From DATACQ01 sp036555515 (lineage in GTDB: Bacteria; Desulfobacterota; Binatia; UBA9968): a stretch of DNA of 64,000 nucleotides. The DNA is taken from the NCBI GenBank assembly GCA_036555515.1, contig DATBLC010000055.1, positions 1 to 64,000 of the forward strand, in the 5' to 3' direction. Positions 17,717-26,348 of this stretch are shown in pieces (the first letter of the stretch is position 1; every line of letters starts with the position of its first letter). The position numbers were made by a program, and so were the translations under genes. The notes below the pieces were generated by a model. That model did not search any database. It was not told where the DNA came from and was given only the letters and a program-made list of their open reading frames with translations.

Positions 17717-18618
17717 GATTTTTTTATTTCGTTGTGATTAGGCGATGCTTAATCGTTCCTCATGGGTTATCGGCAATCATCTGTCCTCGCTTACTTATTC
17801 CGCATTTTTGTGGCGAGGTCAGCATCAAATGACTGTAAGTTCTTCCAAGCAAAAAAGGCGCCATTCAAAATAAATCACGCCAGGTCAAAAACTTGTTCTT
17901 TCGGGAGAGTGGCGGTCCCGCCCGAGTTCCCAGGGATTGACAGCGTTTGCCAAGTAGTCTGTTTCTTCCACGAGATCCGCCTTCGTCTTGTGGCGCATCG
18001 ACCAAAGCACTCACCGCACAGCGCATCGACCACCTTGTACCAAAAGTGACCGGTTTGTCAATTTCTGATTGCTTTGAAGTATTGCCGAGCGCTGACCGTC
18101 CCACGCCTGCATAACGGAAAGGATAGACAAAGGTAAAATTTTGGTGAATTTATTACGAGATTCCGGCATTGATGTAAATGGGAGAGCAATTTTGTCGCGC
18201 CCGTAACACCAAGGAAGTCTTGAGATAATAGAGATGTTCCAACGGTCCCTTGACCGATCTTGACGCTGCTTTGTTTTGGCGCTGCAAGTTTGAGCATTCC
18301 GTGACACCACATTGGCGGAAATTTGACAGCGGTTAGTGTCGGGGCGTGGAGTAAATTAATTCGACTCAATCGTTTTATCCGGATGCTTTCCAGGATTTAG
18401 GTTCAGAGCGGCGAGCTCGTGCCTTCCTGTAGAGGGTAACCTTGGTTGTACAGCTTTTTAATCAAGTAGGCTTGAAGGTTAGGGTTAAATTGCCGATTTA
18501 AATGACGTCCGAGTTCACCGAGGAACGGTAAAGACTATATGGGCTTGGCGGCCCGATTATTATAGATGGGGCGACGCGCACAGGACCAGTGCCCAAAGCT
18601 TGGCAAGACAATGCGGCA
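17717..18618. other. Intergenic, no gene recognised
   Basis: About 900 bp between divergent genes (REC-GGDEF on minus, CpaE-like on plus). Several open frames exist on both strands, but none has a ribosome binding site or family-like composition. It should hold the promoters of both flanking genes. A decayed gene cannot be excluded. Confidence 0.5.
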
Positions 18619-19836
18619 ATGAAAATCTCCATTTTCCCGGTTGGCGACGAGAGTATCGCGTTTGCCTGCCTACGCCAACTACTTGCGGGCGTGCACGGAT
18701 ACCATGTCGAGGGGCGGGCATTTTCCTGTTCGGAAGCCGTTGAGCACTTAAAAAAAGCGAGGGGGAGCAGTGTTGCCGTTATCGATCTCCAAAGTGATCC
18801 GGTGAAATCCTGGCGTCTCGCCGTTGACCTTCGATCTAAGCTTCCAGAAGTGCGTTTGGTGCTGACATCACCACGAAACGATCCTGAAATCACGCAGCAA
18901 GCCAAGAGCGTAGGTGCGGACGAGTTCTTAGCCCAACCATTGGTCGGCGAGGAGGTGCTGAGGGTATTCGACGCAGTTCGAAAGAAAATTGACACGGGAA
19001 TAGCTCCGGCTTGCAAAAAGGGCAAAGTTATCGCCATCACATCGAATAAGGGAGGAGCGGGAACGACCACGGCAGCAACCAATATTGCGGCAAATTTGGC
19101 GAGTCGAAGTAAGCGGATTTGCCTGTTCGATCTGGTTCTGCAGGTCGGTTCGGTTACTAGTTTTTTGAATGTAGAGCCGTCTTATACTATACTCGATCTA
19201 GTCAAGACTATTCGGCGCACCGAGCCAACGTTTCGCGAAGAGTTCCTTACTAAGCATGCCTCTGGGGTCCGAGTCTTGGCGGAGCCCTTTCGTGGTGAGG
19301 ACTCGCGACGGATCACCCCCGCTGACATCGATGAGATTCTCGACATGCTGGCGCTTACCTTTGATTTTATCGTAATCGATACCCCTAAAGCATTTGACGA
19401 TATGCAGACGACGGTGCTGGACAAGGCTGATGTCATTTTATTCCTCACGGAAATGGACGTTCCTTCCCTGAGAGGTGCCCGTCGGGCATTTGATCTATTT
19501 CAAGCGATGGGTGTCGACAACGGCAAGATTCGCCTGATGTTAAATCGTTACGTGGATAACCAAATCATCAATTTGGAAATGGTGGAAAAGGCACTGGGAA
19601 TGAACGTGTTTTGGACGCTTCCTAACAATTATCCAGCGGCGGTCGCGGCGATCAACCAGGGTTTGCCCATCGAGGCGTGTGACTTCAGGTCCGACATCGC
19701 CAAGAGCTATGCCGGGCTGACCGACGCTATTCTTCGATCTAGCGGGTTTGCATGTACAACCGTGCCGCAATCGTCCGTGCCAGCTCGCCCCGGATTGCTT
19801 GAGCGTTGGCTAAACGCGGGTGGATTACGCAAGTAA
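18619..19836 (+). CDS. CpaE/TadZ-like pseudo-receiver + ParA-type ATPase
   Basis: This 405-residue protein has an N-terminal receiver-like domain (about 1-125) and a MinD/ParA-family ATPase domain (about 135-375). The nucleotide loop reads SNKGGAGTTTAATNIA (about 142-157), a CpaE-type deviant Walker A in which the usual second Lys is Thr. Walker B-like DFIVIDTP follows. CpaE/TadZ proteins localise the Tad pilus secretion machinery, but no other tad/cpa gene is in the window, so it may act as a stand-alone positioning or signalling ATPase. The start is uncertain: the ATG at 18619 begins the receiver fold; a GTG at 18589 adds ten residues. Confidence 0.82.
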   Translation: MKISIFPVGDESIAFACLRQLLAGVHGYHVEGRAFSCSEAVEHLKKARGSSVAVIDLQSDPVKSWRLAVDLRSKLPEVRLVLTSPRNDPEITQQAKSVGADEFLAQPLVGEEVLRVFDAVRKKIDTGIAPACKKGKVIAITSNKGGAGTTTAATNIAANLASRSKRICLFDLVLQVGSVTSFLNVEPSYTILDLVKTIRRTEPTFREEFLTKHASGVRVLAEPFRGEDSRRITPADIDEILDMLALTFDFIVIDTPKAFDDMQTTVLDKADVILFLTEMDVPSLRGARRAFDLFQAMGVDNGKIRLMLNRYVDNQIINLEMVEKALGMNVFWTLPNNYPAAVAAINQGLPIEACDFRSDIAKSYAGLTDAILRSSGFACTTVPQSSVPARPGLLERWLNAGGLRK

Positions 19837-19931
19837 CTCAAATCAACAATTTAACGACGCCGCTCGTGGATTCGGCATTTAGTGGACTAATTGACTGGCA
19901 GGTGAATTGGCAGGGAGAATTATAAGTTTCA

Positions 19932-19960
19932 CCCCGATATAGATGTATTGGGGATCTTTA
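19932..19960 (+). terminator. Candidate terminator after the CpaE-like gene
   Basis: CCCCGAT-atagatgt-ATTGGGG forms a 7-bp stem (one G-T pair) with an 8-base loop, followed by ATCTTTA. The T tract is short, so this is a weak candidate. It sits between convergent genes and could serve either. Confidence 0.35.
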
Positions 19961-20015
19961 ACTGTTCCGACGCAGCCGCGCACGAGGGCGGCATCCTGCG
20001 GCGCGGATTTCCGCG

Positions 20016-20807
20016 TCACTGGATTCGGCTGAGTCGGCTGATAGCGGCTTTCAAACTTGCCCGCATCCGCTCAATGGACCGTGCCAACTCGCCAATTTCA
20101 TCGTCACTGCGTACGGCGATTGGCACATCAAGTTGCCCGCGGCTCATGGCGTCGGCGGCCGCGGACAATTCGATAATAGGCTTGACCACTGTACCGGCAA
20201 TGAAGACAGATAGTATGGCCGCCACACCGAGACAAATGGCCGTAACGAGAATTATGGGAAGCAGGGTCCTACGAACATCTTGTTGAATAGTATCATCCCA
20301 TAGGCCCACACGAACCGCACCGAGCCGCCCCTCGAGCACCGGCGCTCGGGTTTCGTGAACCGGTCTACCCCTGAGCGTGAGCGACCTGGAGGTCGCGGTC
20401 CGATCTTGACGGGCGTCGTTCAAAGTATTCCCTAGTTCAGCGGGAAACGGCTGGGAACTGGACGCGATAATTTCTCCTTTGCCGTCCTGGACAAAGGCAT
20501 ATGCGACGCCCTCGAGGCGGCCATACTTGGCGACCAGCGCGTCCAGTTCGAGGACGCTACGCCGCGATATATAGGGGGCGGCCGCATCGCTTAGATTGGT
20601 GGCAATGGCCGAGGATCTAAAATCCACCTGTTTGCGCAGAGCGCTTTCGGTGAGAAAATAAACTATGCTCAGCACGATCACACCCATGACCAAGACTGTG
20701 CCACCCGAAGCTGCCCCTATTTTCCATTTTAAGCTCATCTTTCGCCGCGCCAGCGGCACCGCTTTGACGAGCTTGGTTTTGTCCATGGACACAGACTCAT
20801 CAGCCAT
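20016..20807 (-). CDS. HAMP-domain membrane sensor without output domain
   Basis: This 263-residue membrane protein has a cytoplasmic N-terminus, a first membrane helix (GGTVLVMGVIVLSIVYFL), a periplasmic sensor of about 110 residues (similar in style to Cache-like double domains), a second helix (LPIILVTAICLGVAAILSVFI) and a HAMP domain (VVKPIIELSAAADAMSRGQ to the DEIGELARSIERM segment). It stops about 15 residues after HAMP; no kinase, cyclase or methyl-accepting domain follows. The start at 20807 is set by a strong AGGAGG at 20813-20818. It follows the DUF4388 gene by 32 bp on the same strand, probably as one operon. It may signal through a partner protein. Confidence 0.85.
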   Translation of the reverse strand: MADESVSMDKTKLVKAVPLARRKMSLKWKIGAASGGTVLVMGVIVLSIVYFLTESALRKQVDFRSSAIATNLSDAAAPYISRRSVLELDALVAKYGRLEGVAYAFVQDGKGEIIASSSQPFPAELGNTLNDARQDRTATSRSLTLRGRPVHETRAPVLEGRLGAVRVGLWDDTIQQDVRRTLLPIILVTAICLGVAAILSVFIAGTVVKPIIELSAAADAMSRGQLDVPIAVRSDDEIGELARSIERMRASLKAAISRLSRIQ

Positions 20808-20839
20808 TGATCCTCCTGGTAGATCGGGCCTCGACAATG

Positions 20840-21634
20840 TCAAGATCTCTTGAAGTTGGCAATTTCTCGAACTACTGCTGCTTCGAACTCACTTCGGAGC
20901 TTGGCATCCGAGATTTCCCGGCTGAGCAGTCCGACGAGTTCTTCGAGTTTGGCTTGGGGAAATTTTTCCTGAGATTCGCCAAGCGCGCGAATTTGATCAC
21001 GCACTACGAATGGGGCGATGGGACCCATAATATCGGTAAGGTGTGCTGTAAGCCGTGGAAGTAGTCCCGCGTAAACAATATTCCCTGGCGATTGAGCCGC
21101 TATCGGCGCCGCGGCAACGAGGCCCGACTTGCATAGATTGAAAATAATTTTAGCAGTTTGGGCGTACGGCGCTTTAAGCGCCGCGGCGATTTCCTGGACG
21201 CTACGTCGCCCGTCGATCTTGCACAGCACGCGCCATGCGGCGTGGGGAATCGTGATGGGACAGTTGGGCTCTGCGGCCAAATCGGCGAGCTGAAAAACAC
21301 ACTGGCCTGAAGGAATCACTTCGATGATACTTTCCCATTCCCGGCTCATGGCGCGCAGGTCGTCCAAAATTTGTCCCGACTTCTTCTGGACCGTTGTGGT
21401 GGGGGCTGGGCCATTGGCTTCTAGCGTGAAGGTACCGTCGCCCCAGGTGACTGGATAGTAGATGGCCTTTTCGCCTTCACCGATGGGACAGGTCGCGTGC
21501 ACGATATCGCCGTCATTGATAAAGACCTCAACAGTTTCGTTGCCACGGCAGAGCGTGAGGACGCCGGTTTTCTTAGCTTCCGTGGCGAATGAGAGAATTT
21601 CGTCGAAGTTGATTTCCGAAAGGTTACCTTGCAT
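20840..21634 (-). CDS. DUF4388 (PATAN-like) domain protein
   Basis: This 264-residue protein opens with MQGNLSEINFDEILSFATEA and contains KTGVLTL and a NDGDIVHATCPIGEGEKAIYY segment, the hallmark of DUF4388, a domain common in response regulators and gliding/pilus control proteins. The second half contains a winged-helix-like stretch (IPHAAWRVLCKIDGRRSVQEIAAAL) and a helical tail. It has no receiver or catalytic domain. It is first in a two-gene operon with the HAMP sensor. Family knowledge suggests a protein-protein interaction role in motility or polarity signalling. Function here is inferred from neighbours: c-di-GMP enzymes and CpaE. Confidence 0.75.
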   Translation of the reverse strand: MQGNLSEINFDEILSFATEAKKTGVLTLCRGNETVEVFINDGDIVHATCPIGEGEKAIYYPVTWGDGTFTLEANGPAPTTTVQKKSGQILDDLRAMSREWESIIEVIPSGQCVFQLADLAAEPNCPITIPHAAWRVLCKIDGRRSVQEIAAALKAPYAQTAKIIFNLCKSGLVAAAPIAAQSPGNIVYAGLLPRLTAHLTDIMGPIAPFVVRDQIRALGESQEKFPQAKLEELVGLLSREISDAKLRSEFEAAVVREIANFKRS

Positions 21635-21765
21635 GGATCGTCCCTATCGTCTAAATTTGCTTCCCTCTATGATTCGGAGTTCGATATATGGGCAAGCTTG
21701 TGCACGGCTTATTTGTCTTTACCCCCCGCTGGCCGATCGGCTCCACGACGCCGCCCATTTGGCGA

Positions 21766-21795
21766 ATCCTAACGGCAACAGAAACGCTATGTCAA
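21766..21795 (-). promoter_or_regulatory. Candidate sigma70 promoter for the DUF4388-HAMP operon
   Basis: On the minus strand TTGACA (21795-21790), an 18-bp spacer and TAGGAT (21771-21766) form a plausible -35/-10 pair. This would give a leader of about 125 nt before the start at 21634. The -10 box matches consensus at four of six positions. Confidence 0.3.
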
Positions 21796-21872
21796 CAGAC
21801 ACCAAAGAGTATATAATAGTACAGCGAAAATTGCCGGGTTGAAAGCGAAACGGGTAAATTCCGGGTCTAATG

Positions 21873-23321
21873 CTAGGAGGCGGTAAGCCTGCGCTTGAGA
21901 AGCTCATTGACCATATGTGGATTGGCCTTGCCGCGGGTTGCCTTCATGACTTGGCCCACCAAAAAACCGAAGACTTTTTCATTGCCGCCACGATATTCCG
22001 CGACCTGTTTGGCATTGGTGACTAGCACCGCGTCGACGGAGCTTTCAATGCTCGCCGTGTCAGAGACCTGTTCTAACCCCTTTTCGGCCACGACCTGCTG
22101 AGGCGAGCGGGACGAGTCGAGCAAGGCATCGAAGACGGTCTTGGCGATCTTGCCGCTGATCGTGCCTTGATCGATGAGTTTTACCAGTTCTGCCAACTGG
22201 GCAGGTTGAATGGGCCATTTGCCGATTGTGAGTTGTTCGTCGAGTTTTCGTTCCTTCAAAACCCGGAACAGATCGCCGACGATCCAATTGCTCAGAGCTT
22301 TGGCATTTTTTTCATACAACGCCAGCGCCAATTCGAAATAATCGGCGATATCTTTTCGGCTGCTGAGCAGCTCCGCGTCGTAGGCCGGAAGTTTGTAATT
22401 TGACATGAACCGTGCGCGGCGTTGGTCAGGCAACTCCGGCAGCGTCGCTTTGATCTGCGCAAGCCAATCATCGTTGATGACAACAGGCAGCAAATCGGGA
22501 TCGGGAAAATATCGGTAGTCGTGGGCGGACTCTTTGGAACGCATGGAGCGGGTGACCTCGCGGTTTTCATCCCAGAGTCGAGTTTCTTGGAGCAGTTTTC
22601 CACCCTCTTCAAGGGTATCTTTCTGGCGTTGAATTTCGTAGAGGATCGCCTTCTCTACCGCCTTGAACGAGTTTAAATTCTTAATTTCGACTTTGGTCCC
22701 CAAAGCAGCGACGCCTTTGGGACGGACGGAGACGTTGGCATCGCAGCGGAAACTGCCTTCCTCCATGTTGCCGTCACAGATGGCCAAATACTGTAGAATC
22801 GCGCGCAAAGTTTTGAGATAAATGCCGGCCTCTCCGGCGCTGCGAAGGTCGGGCTCGCTGACGATCTCTAGGAGTGGTACGCCGGCCCGGTTGAGATCCA
22901 CGAGGCTCGCGTCGCCACGCAGGTCGTGAATGCTCTTGCCTGCGTCTTCTTCGATATGGATGCGGGTGAGTCGCACGCGCTTGGGCAGGCCTGCCGATTC
23001 AATATCGATGTACCCATTGGCGCAGATCGGCAATTCGTACTGGCTGATTTGGTAGCCCTTGGGGAGATCAGGATAAAAATAATTTTTCCGCGCCAAGCGG
23101 CTGTAGCGAGCGATGTCGCAATGGGTAGCCAAGCCGGCGCGCATGGCGAATTCGACAACCCGCTCGTTCAACACCGGCAATACGCCGGGAAAGCCAGCGC
23201 ATACCGGGCAAGTGTTGGCATTGGGTTCGCTGCCGTACCGAGTCGAGCAACCGCAAAAAATCTTCGACTCGGTGAGCATCTGAGCGTGAACTTCGAGCCC
23301 TATGACAGGTTCGTACTCCAT
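21873..23321 (-). CDS. gatB: Aspartyl/glutamyl-tRNA amidotransferase subunit B
   Basis: This 482-residue protein is the GatB kinase/transamidase subunit of the GatCAB complex, which converts Glu-tRNA(Gln) and/or Asp-tRNA(Asn) to the amidated forms. Hallmarks are the opening YEPVIGLEVHAQMLTESKIF, the zinc-type cysteine pairs in FCGCSTRYG and NTCPVCAGFPG, and RKNYFYPDLPKGYQISQY. Then come DLNRAGVPLLEIVSEPD, the YRYFPDPDL segment and the C-terminal YqeY-like helical tail ending HMVNELLKRRL. Length is normal for the family. It is third in the order gatC-gatA-gatB, 84 bp after gatA. The operon implies that this bacterium lacks GlnRS and/or AsnRS, though that cannot be tested here. Confidence 0.97.
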   Translation of the reverse strand: MEYEPVIGLEVHAQMLTESKIFCGCSTRYGSEPNANTCPVCAGFPGVLPVLNERVVEFAMRAGLATHCDIARYSRLARKNYFYPDLPKGYQISQYELPICANGYIDIESAGLPKRVRLTRIHIEEDAGKSIHDLRGDASLVDLNRAGVPLLEIVSEPDLRSAGEAGIYLKTLRAILQYLAICDGNMEEGSFRCDANVSVRPKGVAALGTKVEIKNLNSFKAVEKAILYEIQRQKDTLEEGGKLLQETRLWDENREVTRSMRSKESAHDYRYFPDPDLLPVVINDDWLAQIKATLPELPDQRRARFMSNYKLPAYDAELLSSRKDIADYFELALALYEKNAKALSNWIVGDLFRVLKERKLDEQLTIGKWPIQPAQLAELVKLIDQGTISGKIAKTVFDALLDSSRSPQQVVAEKGLEQVSDTASIESSVDAVLVTNAKQVAEYRGGNEKVFGFLVGQVMKATRGKANPHMVNELLKRRLTAS

Positions 23322-23405
23322 AAAATTAAAACGAGATAGGGATAGAGACAGGAGGAGACGGCGCGGTTTCTCGCGCCAATCTCCGTATCGGATGATTGAT
23401 CGCCA

Positions 23406-24863
23406 TCATAGCACCGGTTTCTTATTATGCCACTCGGTGGATTGTTCGTAAGCGTAAGCAAGGTTGAGAATCGTTCCCTCGTCAAATGGTTTACCGATGA
23501 TCTGCATGCCTATGGGCAGACGTTGAGCGTCGAAACCGCAGGGCACGGAAATCGCGGGCAGGCCGGCCAGATTGACCGAGATGGTATAGATATCCGACAA
23601 GTACATTTGTAACGGGTCTTGGGTTTTCTCGCCGATTTTGAACGCCGTCGTCGGTGCCGTCGGCGTGATGATAGCGTCGCAGCGCTGCAACGCACCGTCA
23701 AAGTCGTTCCTCACCAGCGCGCGAACCTGCTGCGCTTTATGATAATAGGCGTCATAGTAGCCCGCGGATAGCGCGTACGTACCAAGCATGACGCGACGTT
23801 TGACCTCGGCGCCGAAGCCTTCCGCGCGGCTTGCCATATACGTTTCAGTCAAGTCTTTTCCCGGGGCGCGATGGCCGAAACGGATACCGTCGTAGCGCGC
23901 CAGATTGGAGCTCGCCTCGGCGGTCGCAACGATATAGTAGACGGCGGTGGCGTATTCCGTGTGCGGCAGAGAAACGTCTTCGATGACCGCGCCGTTCTTT
24001 TCGAGCTGCCCGACGGCGGCGCGCACCGCGTCCTCGGTCTCCTTTTGTATGCCCGCAATGAAGTATTCTTTCGGTACGCCGATCCGAAGGCATCTGATAT
24101 CGCCCGTAAGCGCCGCCGCGTAATTTGGAACGGGCCGGTCCACAGAAGTCGAGTCCGCGGGATCGTGGCCCGCAATGGCTTCGAGCAGAAGCGCCGCGTC
24201 GCGCGCGCCTTTGGTCATAGGGCCGACCTGATCCATCGATGAGGCGAAGGCGATGATGCCGAAGCGACTCACGCGGCCATAAGTCGGTTTGAGTCCGACA
24301 ATGCCACAGAAAGCCGCCGGCTGGCGAATCGAGCCGCCGGTGTCGGTGCCCAACGCCGCGATGCACTGGTCCGCGGCTACCGCGGCGGCCGAGCCGCCAG
24401 ACGAGCCGCCCGGGACCCGCTCCGGATCCCACGGGTTGCGCGTTGCAAAGAAAGCTGAATTTTCCGCGGAAGATCCCATGGCGAACTCGTCGAGATTGGT
24501 CTTGCCGATAATAACGGCGCCTTGAGCGCGTAGCCGCGCGATCGTGGTAGCGTCGTAGGGCGGCATGAAGTCGCCGAGAATCTTCGATGCGCAAGTAGTG
24601 CGGATGCCACGGGTGAGAAAATTATCCTTGACGGCGAGGGGAATGCCGGTGAGGGGCGACGTTGAGTTGCCTTGCCGCAGAAGTTGGTCCGCTTTCGTGG
24701 CCGCGCTCTCGGCACTCTCGCGGCAAAGCGTAATATAGGAACGAACACGCTCGTCGGTTTTGGTGATTTGGGCGAAAACCGCGGCGGTCAATTCTTGAGA
24801 CGACAGCTCGCGTTTGCGCAGCTTTTCGCTCGCCTCATGAAGCGTAAGAGCGCATAGGTTCAT
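23406..24863 (-). CDS. gatA: Aspartyl/glutamyl-tRNA amidotransferase subunit A
   Basis: This 485-residue amidase-signature enzyme hydrolyses Gln to supply ammonia to GatB. The Ser-cisSer-Lys triad is visible: Lys in IPLAVKDNFLTRG, the GGSSGGSAAAVAA loop, and nucleophile Ser in GTDTGGSIRQPAAFCG. The C-terminal half carries the family segment GYYDAYYHKAQQVRALV. Length and start are as expected. Its start overlaps the gatC stop by 4 bp (ATGA), implying translational coupling. Confidence 0.97.
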   Translation of the reverse strand: MNLCALTLHEASEKLRKRELSSQELTAAVFAQITKTDERVRSYITLCRESAESAATKADQLLRQGNSTSPLTGIPLAVKDNFLTRGIRTTCASKILGDFMPPYDATTIARLRAQGAVIIGKTNLDEFAMGSSAENSAFFATRNPWDPERVPGGSSGGSAAAVAADQCIAALGTDTGGSIRQPAAFCGIVGLKPTYGRVSRFGIIAFASSMDQVGPMTKGARDAALLLEAIAGHDPADSTSVDRPVPNYAAALTGDIRCLRIGVPKEYFIAGIQKETEDAVRAAVGQLEKNGAVIEDVSLPHTEYATAVYYIVATAEASSNLARYDGIRFGHRAPGKDLTETYMASRAEGFGAEVKRRVMLGTYALSAGYYDAYYHKAQQVRALVRNDFDGALQRCDAIITPTAPTTAFKIGEKTQDPLQMYLSDIYTISVNLAGLPAISVPCGFDAQRLPIGMQIIGKPFDEGTILNLAYAYEQSTEWHNKKPVL

Positions 24864-25147
24864 TCGATGATCTTAGGAACCTGAAAGAACTTTCCGTCCG
24901 TCGCCGGCGCATTAGCCAAAAGCGCTTCGGTATCCGGTTCATTGGTCACACGGTCATCGCGCATGGCATTGACGACATCCAGCGCATGGGCCATAGGCTC
25001 GATGCCGGTGGTGTCCAGCCGCTGCAGGACGGTAATATATTCGAGAATCTTGCCCAGTTGTTCGGTGAGCAGGCTTTCTTCTTCGCCAGTCAAGCGCAGG
25101 CGGGCGAGTAACGCAATTCGTTGTACCTCTTCGCGTGTGATCGCCAT
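24860..25147 (-). CDS. gatC: Aspartyl/glutamyl-tRNA amidotransferase subunit C
   Basis: This 95-residue protein has the GatC pattern: MAITREEVQRIALLARLRL, a central helix LTEQLGKILEYITVLQRLDT, IEPMAHALDVVNAMRDDRV and the C-terminal GKFFQVPKIIE. GatC wraps around GatA and stabilises the GatAB interface. It is the first gene of the gatCAB operon and overlaps gatA by 4 bp. The promoter should lie in the 128-bp gap shared with the divergent rnhB. Confidence 0.95.
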   Translation of the reverse strand: MAITREEVQRIALLARLRLTGEEESLLTEQLGKILEYITVLQRLDTTGIEPMAHALDVVNAMRDDRVTNEPDTEALLANAPATDGKFFQVPKIIE

Positions 25148-25275
25148 TGAGATTTTTTAACATAGACATAAAGGCAATGCCAATCGGCTCTGCCTGTGAT
25201 GTTTCTTGAACCCGGTTACGTAAGGGTGCGATCTTATTTGCAGTGGAGCATCCTTTTGGTTACAACTGTGGCACT

Positions 25276-25971
25276 ATGGCGAGCGGGACGCGGCCTGATC
25301 GAAATTATGGCTTCACGCCCTTCGAGGACGAAGGTTATGCGCGCGGCTTTAATTACATAGCGGGAATCGACGAGACCGGCAGAGGACCTCTAGCGGGTCC
25401 GGTGGTAGCCGCGGCGGTAATCTTGCCGCGAGATTTCAAGGACGGTGCTATCAGGGATTCAAAGCTGTTGACAGCGATGCAACGCGAGCGGCTAGTGCCA
25501 ATCATTAAGGCCAACGCGATCAGTTGGGGTTTGGGTATCGTGGATGTACAAGAAATTGACCGGTTTAACATTCTCAAGGCAACGCTCATGGCGATGGCGC
25601 AGGCGTGCCGGGCCCTTGCGCCCGTGCCGGATCACTTGCTGATCGACGGCAATCAGACCATCCCGATTGAATATTTCAGCTTGGCGCGTGCATTTTACCT
25701 GCCTCCACTCCGACAGTCGGCGATCGTCAAGGGGGACCTAAGCTGCCAGTCCATCGCGGCGGCGTCGATTATCGCGAAAGTGGCTCGGGACCAAATTATG
25801 ATCGAGTTGGATGCGAGCTATCCGCAATATGGTTTCGCCGACCACAAAGGATACGGCAGCGCGGCCCATCTGGAGGCGCTGCGCCGTAATGGCCCCTCGC
25901 CGGTGCACCGGCGCAGCTTCGCGCCGGTGCGCGAGTTGTGCGAGGCCGACGATTGCCCGTGGAAACGATGA
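25276..25971 (+). CDS. rnhB: Ribonuclease HII
   Basis: This 231-residue enzyme removes ribonucleotides from DNA and RNA primers from hybrids. It has the RNase HII core: IAGIDETGRGPLAGPVVAAA (catalytic Asp and Glu), DSKLL, the third acidic region near LLIDGNQ, and KGDLSCQSIAAASIIAKVARD. The start is uncertain: the ATG at 25276 is used, while a GTG at 25243 would add 11 residues; neither has a clear ribosome binding site. It overlaps yraN by 4 bp, making an operon rnhB-yraN-serS and probably the next amidohydrolase. Confidence 0.93.
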   Translation: MASGTRPDRNYGFTPFEDEGYARGFNYIAGIDETGRGPLAGPVVAAAVILPRDFKDGAIRDSKLLTAMQRERLVPIIKANAISWGLGIVDVQEIDRFNILKATLMAMAQACRALAPVPDHLLIDGNQTIPIEYFSLARAFYLPPLRQSAIVKGDLSCQSIAAASIIAKVARDQIMIELDASYPQYGFADHKGYGSAAHLEALRRNGPSPVHRRSFAPVRELCEADDCPWKR

Positions 25972-26339
25972 CCGCGGAGAGTTCAAAACAAGCGCTCGGC
26001 AGGGAGGGTGAAAGGGTCGCGGAGCGGTATTTAAAGAAAAAGGGTTATACGCTCGTAGAACGTAATTATCGCTGCCGGGGCGGCGAGGTCGATTTGATCG
26101 TGCTCGACCGCCGCGTTGTCGTCTTTGTCGAGGTGAAGACCCGAACCGATCATGGCTTCGGTAATCCATTGGAGGCCGTGGAACCAAAAAAGCAGCGGCG
26201 CATGATTCTCGCCGCTCGACTTTTTTTGCACCAGAAAAAACTCCATGAGCGAGATGCCCGCTTCGACGTTGTCGGGATTTCTTGGCCCGGCGCTGAGCCC
26301 GTGGTGGAGCATGTGCAGAATGCATTCGAGATTCCCTAG
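25968..26339 (+). CDS. yraN: YraN/UPF0102 family endonuclease-like protein
   Basis: This 123-residue protein has the UPF0102 pattern: LGREGERVAERYLKKKGYTLVERNYRCRGGE is followed by DLIVLDRRVVVFVEVKTRT. The E-V-D and E-V-K pairs are a Holliday-junction-resolvase/restriction-like PD-(D/E)XK site. The ATG at 25968 overlaps the rnhB stop (ATGA); that coupling and the domain boundary decide the start. The rnhB-yraN order is common in bacteria. The cellular role is not firmly established for the family, though DNA processing is assumed from the fold. Confidence 0.93.
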   Translation: MTAESSKQALGREGERVAERYLKKKGYTLVERNYRCRGGEVDLIVLDRRVVVFVEVKTRTDHGFGNPLEAVEPKKQRRMILAARLFLHQKKLHERDARFDVVGISWPGAEPVVEHVQNAFEIP

Positions 26340-26348
26340 AGGAACGCC

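Noticed and set aside
17762..18369. Several open frames on both strands in the gap before the CpaE-like gene
   Set aside because: Composition looks like translated noncoding DNA and no frame has a plausible start signal.
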